A program made the translations under genes and the position numbers. Positions 7,006 to 12,762 of a DNA stretch of 25,901 bases are shown here, one piece after another; within the stretch, counting starts at the first letter, position 1, and the number at the start of each line of letters is the position of its first letter. Under the pieces are notes generated by a model that was not told the origin of the DNA, searched no databases, and worked only from the letters and a program-made list of their open reading frames with translations. Origin of the DNA: a virus; the IMG/VR virus record IMGVR_UViG_3300037235_000012, positions 1-25,901 of that record; one strand, given 5' to 3'.

Positions 7006-7380
7006 GTGGCTAACTTCATGAACCGCCAGGGCATGCGACCGTCGCTTCCGACCTTTCGCACGCCAAACGGCCTGACCAACGCCGCCCCGGGGGTGGGAGC
7101 TCCTGCGCGCTCGCCGATCCTCACCCAAGGGGCGCCGACGGTCGCAGGTCCCGACCCCTTCAACCGGCCGCAGCCCGCGCAGACGCCGATCCAGGGGACC
7201 CAAGGCACGCGCACCACCCCGGCACCGGTGAAGCCGACCTTGACTCCTGCCGGCCCTGTGGGAGCCGCAGGGCCCGTGGGTGGGGCCTCGGTGCCCACGC
7301 CCCCCATCGTTGCGAACCAAGGGACGAAGCCCATGTCCTCCGCGCCGCCGCTCCCGACCATGCGTCCGATGATGAGATAG
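7006..7380 (+). CDS. Proline-rich low-complexity protein, 124 aa
   Basis: The frame begins at GTG 7006; ATG 7018 is a possible alternative, and neither has a strong ribosome binding site. After the short opening MANFMNRQGM the protein is dominated by Pro, Ala, Gly and Thr and contains a repeat-like GPVGAAGPVGGASVP. It has no cysteine or hydrophobic segment and is probably disordered. Codons end mostly in G or C and it fills the gap between two virion genes, so it is probably translated. It could be a flexible virion linker. No family recognised. Confidence 0.6.
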   Translation: MANFMNRQGMRPSLPTFRTPNGLTNAAPGVGAPARSPILTQGAPTVAGPDPFNRPQPAQTPIQGTQGTRTTPAPVKPTLTPAGPVGAAGPVGGASVPTPPIVANQGTKPMSSAPPLPTMRPMMR

Positions 7381-7383
7381 GCC

Positions 7384-8118
7384 ATGCCCAAGCAACGCAA
7401 TCTCACCACCGCGACGGGGCAGGCTGGCAGTTTGACCGCCATTGCCCTCTCGCAGTCCCTGGCGGGCGCCGCGGCTGTCACCTTGAACGGCGCGCTCGTC
7501 TCGACGAGCTATGGCTTGCCCTCGAGCGCGAATGTGACCGAGCCCGGGGGCCCTTACTCGAGCTCGCAGATCCTGGCCCCTTCCGCCGGCCAGCCGACCG
7601 CCGGCACCGCCGCCGTCTTGTCCCCGGCGCAGTCGGTCGTGATTGCCTCGGCCGGCAACGATTCGGGGATCAACTTCACCATCAAGGGCTTCGACTACGG
7701 CGGCTCGCCGCTGACCGAGGTTTTGGCCGGCGCCAACGTCGGTAACGCCGTATCGGTGAACCAGTTCGCGGTCGTGACCTCGATCAATAGTTCCGCGGCG
7801 ACCGCTGCGGCCGTGACCGTGGGCACCGGCGCCGTGATCTATTCGCCGTGGCTCATCCTCGGGGCGCAGAGGAATAACTTCACGACGAACCTGCGCGCGT
7901 TTCTGAGCGGGAGCGCCAATTTCGACGTCCAGGCGACCTCCGACGGGCAGATCATGAACAACACCGGCGGCTTCGCCGATGACATCGTGACCCTGCAGAC
8001 CGCCCAGACCGCCTCGATCACCACCCCCTTGGTCGAGACCTGGGAAGCGGTCCGCGTCAAGATCAATTCCGGCACCGGGACCGTATCCTTGAGGGCGCTC
8101 GAATCTAGGACGGCGTAA
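7384..8118 (+). CDS. Virion structural protein, 244 aa
   Basis: ATG 7384 comes 3 nt after the previous stop, with GAGATAGG just upstream. Residues 84-120 read as a beta segment (VVIASAGNDSGINFTIKG, then SPLTEVLAGANVG) that I recognise from a widespread family of phage virion proteins encoded near neck genes. It is followed by AAAVTVGTGAVIYSPW and a C-terminal beta domain with ITTPLVETWEAVRVKI. Its length and Ala/Thr/Val-rich beta composition suit a head-surface or head-tail joining protein. The exact role is not established. It is followed by a gp4-like neck gene. Confidence 0.68.
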   Translation: MPKQRNLTTATGQAGSLTAIALSQSLAGAAAVTLNGALVSTSYGLPSSANVTEPGGPYSSSQILAPSAGQPTAGTAAVLSPAQSVVIASAGNDSGINFTIKGFDYGGSPLTEVLAGANVGNAVSVNQFAVVTSINSSAATAAAVTVGTGAVIYSPWLILGAQRNNFTTNLRAFLSGSANFDVQATSDGQIMNNTGGFADDIVTLQTAQTASITTPLVETWEAVRVKINSGTGTVSLRALESRTA

Positions 8119-8123
8119 ACCCC

Positions 8124-8855
8124 GTGCCGACGCCGATCGTCACCACCAACGTCGCCTACTACTCGCCGGACTTGGCCTCGGTCTTCAGCGAGTGCTTTGA
8201 GCGCGCGGGGGTTGCCGCGAAGGCGATCGGGAATGATCACATCGACTCCGCGGTGCGTTCGCTCACCCTCCTGCTCAATTCCGAATGGCTCACCTTAGGC
8301 ACCCGGACGTATCAGTTCCAGGAGCTCTCGTTCACGACCTCCCTGACGACCGGCGCCTCGGTGATACTTCCCGTCGGCACCCTCATGGTCTGGGATGCGA
8401 TCCTGCGCCGCGACGGGCGCGACACCCCGATCAACCCGATGAGCCGGAACGAGTATCTCGAGATCCCGGACAAGACCCAGACCGGCCGGCCGGATCGGTA
8501 CTTGATCGACCGGCAGTACAACCAGCTGGTCTTGACCATGTGGCGGAGCCCTGAGAACAACACCGACCAGATCATCTATAACGCGATGGTCAACACCGCG
8601 CTCCCCGGGGATGACTTGTCGATGCAACTGCAGACCCGTCCTGAGATGTTGGAAGCCTTGCACGCGGGACTTTCGGCCAAGCTTGCGATGAAGTTCAACG
8701 CCGGGCGCTACGCCGTGCTGCAACGCTATTACAACGGCGCAAACGATGAGAACCCCCGGGAGATCGGTGGCGTCCTTGCGCTCGCCCTCGATGCCAACCG
8801 CGATTGGGGCGATGTGCGATTCACGCTCTACCGCAAAAAGCGCGGCCGCTGGTGA
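8124..8855 (+). CDS. P22 gp4-like neck/head-completion protein, 243 aa
   Basis: The start is GTG 8124, 5 nt after the previous stop. The N-terminal helices include SAVRSLTLLLNSEWLTLGTR at about residues 42-61. A beta part follows with ILPVGTLMVWDAILRRDG, then SRNEYLEIPDKTQTGRPDRY at 107-126, LVLTMWRSPE, and a C-terminal helix. This order (helical hairpin, Pro-Gly-Thr strand, Ser-Arg-x-Glu-Tyr loop, Gly-Arg-Pro) is typical of the P22 gp4 tail accessory/adaptor family, which seals the portal after packaging and connects it to the tail needle or tube. P22 gp4 is about 166 residues, so this is longer, as is common in relatives. Confidence 0.75.
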   Translation: MPTPIVTTNVAYYSPDLASVFSECFERAGVAAKAIGNDHIDSAVRSLTLLLNSEWLTLGTRTYQFQELSFTTSLTTGASVILPVGTLMVWDAILRRDGRDTPINPMSRNEYLEIPDKTQTGRPDRYLIDRQYNQLVLTMWRSPENNTDQIIYNAMVNTALPGDDLSMQLQTRPEMLEALHAGLSAKLAMKFNAGRYAVLQRYYNGANDENPREIGGVLALALDANRDWGDVRFTLYRKKRGRW

Positions 8856-8860
8856 GCGTC

Positions 8861-8895
8861 CGATAGTTATCCAATTTAAATACGATTTTTATAGG
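8861..8895 (+). promoter_or_regulatory. AT-rich leader with strong ribosome binding site
   Basis: Between the neck gene and the gene at 8904 lies a strikingly AT-rich stretch (TTATCCAATTTAAATACG, then ATTTTTAT) ending in AGGAG, 8 nt before the ATG. A -35/-10-like pair (TTATCC 8867-8872, TATAGG 8890-8895) exists, but its -10 overlaps the ribosome binding site. I therefore favour an unstructured translation leader over a promoter. Confidence 0.35.
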
Positions 8896-8903
8896 AGACG
8901 ACC

Positions 8904-9449
8904 ATGAGCAACCTTCTGAACCCGAAACCTCGCTTTGGCTTGGATGCGGCCGCGAACCTGATGTACGACTACGTCGCCGGACGCGATGTGCCGATCGTGG
9001 CGAACTATCAGGGCTTCGATGGCCAATGGAACTTAGTGCTGGTGAGGACCTTGATCCTCGAGGGCAAGACCATCGAGTCGGCGAAGCTCAACAGCACGCT
9101 GCCCCCGAAGGCCGCGGCGCCGAAGCCCGTGGCCCCCGTGCCGAACAAGCCCCCCGTGCCCAATCAGCCGGCCGCCGCCAAGCCTGCGACCCCAGCCCCA
9201 GCCCCCGCGGCCGCGGCCGCGGCGCAGCCGAAGCCCGGGACGCCGCTCTCGGTTCGAAAGTCCCTGACCGCGCAGCAGATCCAGGCCCTGAAGTTCGAGC
9301 CCCTGCAGCTCGCAGCGCTTGGCATCACGCCGAACCAGATCAAGGTGTCCGGCCTGACGAGTGAGCAGATCACGGCGATGCACATGAACTCGATTCGGGC
9401 GGCCAAATTGAAGCTGACGCCGGCGCAAGAGGCCGCGTTGACGGGATGA
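8904..9449 (+). CDS. Two-part virion-associated protein with Ala/Pro hinge, 181 aa
   Basis: ATG 8904 has an excellent AGGAG ribosome binding site. There are three regions. Residues 1-68 are globular with YDYVAGRDVPIVANYQGFDG. Residues about 69-118 are an Ala/Pro/Lys hinge (KPATPAPAPAAAAAA). Residues 119-181 are a Leu/Ala/Gln-rich part with a loose internal repeat built on LTAQQIQAL, LGITPNQIKV and LTSEQITAM. No family is recognised. The hinge suggests two domains held apart, as in structural adaptors. The stop overlaps the next small gene as ATGA. Confidence 0.68.
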   Translation: MSNLLNPKPRFGLDAAANLMYDYVAGRDVPIVANYQGFDGQWNLVLVRTLILEGKTIESAKLNSTLPPKAAAPKPVAPVPNKPPVPNQPAAAKPATPAPAPAAAAAAQPKPGTPLSVRKSLTAQQIQALKFEPLQLAALGITPNQIKVSGLTSEQITAMHMNSIRAAKLKLTPAQEAALTG

Positions 9450-9580
9450 GCCTTTACTTCGGCAATCCGGGCGTCGCTTACCGGGTGGAGGTCGAGATCA
9501 CCTGGGTGTCGCCCTATTGCGCGTTCGATCGCTGGCGAATGGCGATCGAACGCGCCTGGTGGAATCGGAGGAAGCCATGA
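9446..9580 (+). CDS. Small protein, 44 aa, containing a 14-bp inverted repeat
   Basis: ATG 9446 overlaps the previous stop (ATGA), and its own stop overlaps the next start (ATGA 9577-9580). The product begins MSLYFGNPGVAYRVEVEI and ends AWWNRRKP, with aromatic and basic residues. ATGA junctions on both sides favour translation. However, a perfect hairpin occupies 9519-9555, so part of this stretch may be kept for RNA or DNA structure rather than protein sequence. No homologue recognised. Confidence 0.5.
   Translation: MSLYFGNPGVAYRVEVEITWVSPYCAFDRWRMAIERAWWNRRKP
9519..9555 (+). repeat. Perfect 14-bp inverted repeat (hairpin)
   Basis: GCGCGTTCGATCGC (9519-9532) is the exact reverse complement of GCGATCGAACGCGC (9542-9555), with a 9-nt loop. 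Uniform base composition would predict far less than one such structure in 26 kb. There is no T-run after it. The ribosome binding site GGAGG of the next gene begins about 11 nt downstream. It may be an RNA hairpin affecting translation of the downstream gene, or a protein binding site. Confidence 0.75.
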
Positions 9581-9774
9581 CGAAACTGACCACGGGGCGC
9601 CGGGACGAGATCCCGGGGGGTGATTTCGCCTTACCCGGACGACGCTACCCGATTCACGATGAGAGCCACGCTCGAGCGGCGCTCTCGATGGCGCATTACG
9701 CGAGTCCTGCCGAGCAGGAGACCATCAAGCGCAAGGTGCACGCCAAGTACCCGAGTATCGACTCAGGCAAGTGA
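9577..9774 (+). CDS. Small conserved phage protein, 65 aa
   Basis: ATG 9577 sits in an ATGA overlap and follows GGAGG at 9566-9570, so it is preferred over the in-frame GTG/ATG-like starts upstream. The core reads DFALPGRRYPIHDESHARAA, followed by a helix and IKRKVHAKYPSI. From memory this matches small phage and bacterial proteins with a Pro-Gly-x-x-x-Tyr-Pro-Ile-x-x-x-x-His pattern (possibly DUF6582-like) of unknown function. It is soluble, with no signal peptide. Nothing indicates its role beyond its place among virion genes. Confidence 0.7.
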   Translation: MTKLTTGRRDEIPGGDFALPGRRYPIHDESHARAALSMAHYASPAEQETIKRKVHAKYPSIDSGK

Positions 9775-9782
9775 GATGACCG

Positions 9783-10334
9783 ATGCCGATGTATGCGCGA
9801 GGATCGATTGCATGGGGGCTTTGCCAGCGCTGCGGCTTGCGGTTCTATCTTCGTGAATTGGTCTTCGATGGCTACTACCCGAACCTTCGGGTGTGCGAGG
9901 GCTGCTACGACCCGCCCCAGCCCCAAGAGCGCCTAGCGATCGTCACCGACCCCGTGGCCCTCTACAAGCCTGCGGTCGACACCATGTTCGTCTCCGCGCC
10001 TGTGCTCACCCTGGTGCAGTCTGGGGATCTGATCGAGCTCTCCTGGTCAGGCTTCAATACGGTCCCACAGGTCGAGACCGATGACTTCAATCAAGCTACC
10101 CAGGGAAAAAGCCCCTTGGGCTCCTCCTCGGGCGCGAACATCACCGCCGGCTACTACGTCAATCGCTCGAGCGATGGGGTGAATTTCGCCGTGATCGCGA
10201 CGCTCATGAACACCGCGGATGAGTTCGGCGCCCTGGTGGTCGAGACCAACACCTACACCGACGATCCTGGGGTCGGGACCTGGTACTACTCGGTCACGGG
10301 CTTCGATGTCTTGGCGAATGCGGAGTACGGTTGA
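9783..10334 (+). CDS. Zinc-ribbon plus FN3-like protein, N-terminal part of a frame-split gene
   Basis: ATG 9783 begins MPMYARGSIAWGLCQRCGLR. Cys14-x2-Cys17 and Cys38-x2-Cys41 form a probable four-cysteine zinc ribbon, and the sequence around them (LRVCEGCYDPPQPQ) matches a phage N-terminal domain I recognise. From about residue 65 an FN3-like beta sandwich follows (IELSWSGF, GYYVNRSSDG, WYYSVTGFDV). The frame stops at TGA 10332-10334 just where an FN3 domain needs its last strand. That strand (PSATSNVLSATVAA) is encoded in the next frame from 10336. I therefore read it as the first piece of a protein of about 502 residues ending at 11293, interrupted by a one-base change or by programmed frameshifting. 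Confidence 0.75.
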   Translation: MPMYARGSIAWGLCQRCGLRFYLRELVFDGYYPNLRVCEGCYDPPQPQERLAIVTDPVALYKPAVDTMFVSAPVLTLVQSGDLIELSWSGFNTVPQVETDDFNQATQGKSPLGSSSGANITAGYYVNRSSDGVNFAVIATLMNTADEFGALVVETNTYTDDPGVGTWYYSVTGFDVLANAEYG

Positions 10335-11293
10335 GATGCCCTCCGCGACCTCCAATGTGTTGTCGGCGACCGTGGCCGCCGCCGGCGGGTACCTATTCGA
10401 TCACCCAGGATGTCGTGATCTCCTGCTCGACCCCAGGATCATCCATTTTCTACACCGACGATGGCTCGACCCCGACGCCGAGCTCCACCCCGTACACCGT
10501 GCCCGTGGTCGTTTCCACCTCCCAGACCTTAAAGGCGATCGCGACCGCGCCGGGCTACACCGACTCTGCGGTGGGAACGGCCGCCTACATCATCGAGGCA
10601 ACTCCCACCTTGGTACTGGCCCCCGTCGTCGGTGCCTCGCACATCCAGGGCGGCCATCTTTTCTATACAGCCTCCCTCTCCTGGACGAGCTCGATCACGC
10701 CGGATCACTTCGATATCTGGCGCCAGGTCAACGGCGGCGGGTTCGCCTTCCTGATGACGGTCACGGGCTCGACCGACACCTTCGGCGATGGGGGACTTGC
10801 GAGCAGCTGGACGTATGGGGAGTACGACTATCTGGTGCTCGCCAAGGATGCGAGCGACAACACGCTGGCGACCTCGAACACTGAGATCATCATCTGGTTC
10901 CAAATCACGGCCGGGATCAATTCAACCGGTCCGATCCCCGGCGCCGGCGCGGGCACCGGGTACTACGACGGGTCGACCAATGGGAGCTTCTCCTCGGGCT
11001 CCATCCTCGCGAATCCGACGCAAGTGTTCGGCTCCAATGTGACCGTGGCGGGCTTCCAGCAAAGCGCGGCCTTTTCGAACACCATCGTCCTCGCGATCCA
11101 AGGGACGAACCCGCAGAACTACTTCACGAGCTTTCGCTTCGTCGATCAGAGCGGCAACTCCTACAACTTGGCCTCGAGCGCCGCGGTGTATTCAACGACC
11201 GATGCCCCGGGCTCGACCACCTGGCAATGGCAGGCGGTCAACTCCACCCCCTTCGGCAACGGCTCGACCTACCCCATGACGGTGAATCCATAA
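10331..11293 (+). CDS. Chitobiase-like/FN3 adhesin-type protein, C-terminal part of a frame-split gene
   Basis: The frame opens at TTG 10331 but its first 17 codons look noncoding (Cys/Arg/Pro-rich with poor third-base GC). From about 10388 it encodes a CHB_HEX_C_1-like domain (GTYSITQDVVISC, then IFYTDDGSTPTPSS and LKAIATAPGYTDSA). After that come an FN3-like domain (FDIWRQVNGGGFAFL) and a Gly/Ser/Asn-rich C-terminal beta part of about 130 residues. The missing start is in another frame (10336 to about 10389), which continues the FN3 domain of the upstream gene. Fused, the protein would be zinc ribbon, FN3, chitobiase-like, FN3 and C-terminal beta domain, as in phage tail or adhesion proteins. 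No catalytic residues are identifiable. Confidence 0.65.
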   Translation: MRCPPRPPMCCRRPWPPPAGTYSITQDVVISCSTPGSSIFYTDDGSTPTPSSTPYTVPVVVSTSQTLKAIATAPGYTDSAVGTAAYIIEATPTLVLAPVVGASHIQGGHLFYTASLSWTSSITPDHFDIWRQVNGGGFAFLMTVTGSTDTFGDGGLASSWTYGEYDYLVLAKDASDNTLATSNTEIIIWFQITAGINSTGPIPGAGAGTGYYDGSTNGSFSSGSILANPTQVFGSNVTVAGFQQSAAFSNTIVLAIQGTNPQNYFTSFRFVDQSGNSYNLASSAAVYSTTDAPGSTTWQWQAVNSTPFGNGSTYPMTVNP

Positions 11294-11294
11294 A

Positions 11295-11861
11295 ATGCGT
11301 GAAGTCAGCATCCCCGTGCGATTGATCCAACGCCCAAAGCGCGGCCGCGATGGGCTCTACGTCCAGCCGAAGGAAGTGGGCCCGGAGCGCGAGCTCATCG
11401 AGAATCATCACCGGGATGGCTTTTCCAACCATTTCAACTATGCAGACCCGCGCACGGGCCGCTCGAGGACCTTCGACCCCAACGGCCGCTACAACTGCGG
11501 CGCCTGCAACATGTCGGAGGGGACGGACTGCCTGCTCTTGGACATCCCGCGCATCGACCGGGAAGCAGGCTCCTGCGGGGACTGGGAGGATAAGTGCGCC
11601 GGGGATCCGGAGCTCGACTTGGACGAGAAGAGCCCGGAGGCTGCGACCTACGGGGTCGCGGCGAATGGCAAGGGCTTTGGCTGCCACCGCTGCCCCTATG
11701 CGAGTGCGGCCTACGCCGAGGACAGTGCGGGCCGAGACCTTTATTGCGGCAAGGGCGACATGCGGGTGTACGGCGATGCCTGCTGCAGTTTGAACGGTGC
11801 GCCCTTGGTCGGCGAGACGACCGGCATCGAGGGGGAGGAGCTAGACCATGCAGGGCTTTAA
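11295..11861 (+). CDS. Cysteine-rich, probably metal-binding phage protein, 188 aa
   Basis: ATG 11295 follows the previous stop by one base. Ten cysteines fall in two clusters: 68, 71, 79, 94, 101 and 130, 133, 151, 163, 164, with Cys-x2-Cys pairs in each (CGAC and CHRC) and a terminal Cys-Cys. The spacing with GSCGDWEDKC recalls small Cys-rich phage proteins loosely compared with high-potential iron-sulfur proteins, but a zinc site or disulfides are equally possible. There is no signal peptide, so it should stay in the cytoplasm or in the virion. It overlaps the next gene by 14 nt. Confidence 0.68.
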   Translation: MREVSIPVRLIQRPKRGRDGLYVQPKEVGPERELIENHHRDGFSNHFNYADPRTGRSRTFDPNGRYNCGACNMSEGTDCLLLDIPRIDREAGSCGDWEDKCAGDPELDLDEKSPEAATYGVAANGKGFGCHRCPYASAAYAEDSAGRDLYCGKGDMRVYGDACCSLNGAPLVGETTGIEGEELDHAGL

Positions 11862-12759
11862 TTACACCGAGCTCTATGCGGCTCTGCAGGCCTGGCCGGT
11901 CAAGAGCTCGACGCTCTACCTTGCGAACCTCAATCGGATCATTTATTTGGGCGAGCTTCGCCTGGTGATTGACCTTGATCTGGACATCTTCGATGTGAAC
12001 GATTCGGTTCCAGCCACCCAAGGCGACACCTCGATCCCCAAGCCGAATCAATCGCAGCCCCTCGTGTTCTCCGCGCCGATCGCTCAGAACGCGACCTCCG
12101 CCACGCTCGCAAGCGCCTGGACCGGCACGACGGGCCCGTATGTCGTGACCTTCTCCGACCAAGAGATCCAAGCGGTCACTTTGACGAACGGCCAGACGAC
12201 CGCCGCCTGGACGCTCCCGATGGCGGCTGCCGTCACGGCGAATGCCACGTTGAACCCGCAGATGGTGGTCGAGCGAAACCTCTGGGTGGTGTACGACAAG
12301 CAGGACGGTCAGGGCCCTGCGCCGCGCACCCTCGTCAAGCGCTCCTGGGACTTCCTCACGCAGTATTTCTTGGCGGCCGAGGGGCAGCCTAAATACTTCG
12401 CCGACCAGGGCGCTTCCGAGTGGATCTTCGGGCCGCCGGCCGATGCCTTCACCTCGGCCTATGTGCGCCGCTACATCAAGCGGCCAGTCTCGATCATCAT
12501 CGCGCAGAACACGTGGCTCGGGGACAACGTGGGGCAGCTCCTCTTCGTGTGCTGCCTGATGGAGATGGAACACTTCATCAAGGCGGATGACCGCTACGCC
12601 GATATGAAGGCCAAATACTACGAGGAGCTCCTCCCGAATGCCCGCGGCGAAATCATGATCGCGGCCCGTTCCGGAAGCTACGCCCCTCTGGCCCCCGTGG
12701 CCTCCGTTCCGGGCCCACCGCCCGAGGCCGCACCACCACCACAACAAGCACAGGGGTAA
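11848..12759 (+). CDS. Neck/adaptor-like virion protein with an inserted beta module, 303 aa
   Basis: ATG 11848 overlaps the previous gene by 14 nt and is preceded by GGGGGAGGAG. The outer parts resemble a phage neck/adaptor family: a helical start with LANLNRIIYLGELRLVIDLD (residues 25-44), a middle with KRSWDFLTQYFLAAEGQPKY, then FGPPADAFTSAYVRRYIKRP and a helix around LLFVCCLMEMEHFIK. Between them, residues about 76-131, sits a separate module (NATSATLASAWTG, YVVTFSDQEIQAV, LTNGQTTAAW) shared with the protein at 6094-6999. The C-terminus is Pro/Ala-rich. It differs from the gp4-like protein at 8124, so the particle may have two adaptor layers. Confidence 0.68.
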   Translation: MQGFNYTELYAALQAWPVKSSTLYLANLNRIIYLGELRLVIDLDLDIFDVNDSVPATQGDTSIPKPNQSQPLVFSAPIAQNATSATLASAWTGTTGPYVVTFSDQEIQAVTLTNGQTTAAWTLPMAAAVTANATLNPQMVVERNLWVVYDKQDGQGPAPRTLVKRSWDFLTQYFLAAEGQPKYFADQGASEWIFGPPADAFTSAYVRRYIKRPVSIIIAQNTWLGDNVGQLLFVCCLMEMEHFIKADDRYADMKAKYYEELLPNARGEIMIAARSGSYAPLAPVASVPGPPPEAAPPPQQAQG

Positions 12760-12762
12760 GAC

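Noticed and set aside
6427-7395. Open frame of 322 codons on the - strand
   Set aside because: Gly/Arg/His-rich shadow of the virion genes at 6094-7380, with no recognisable domain or ribosome binding site.
8867-8895. Sigma70-like promoter TTATCC-17-TATAGG
   Set aside because: The -35 match is poor and the -10 overlaps the ribosome binding site, so the transcript would begin at or after it. Treated as an AT-rich leader.
11434-12747. Long open frame of 437 codons on the - strand
   Set aside because: It is opposite two good + strand genes, and the product is Arg/His/Pro-rich with biased composition typical of a GC-rich antisense shadow. No motif.
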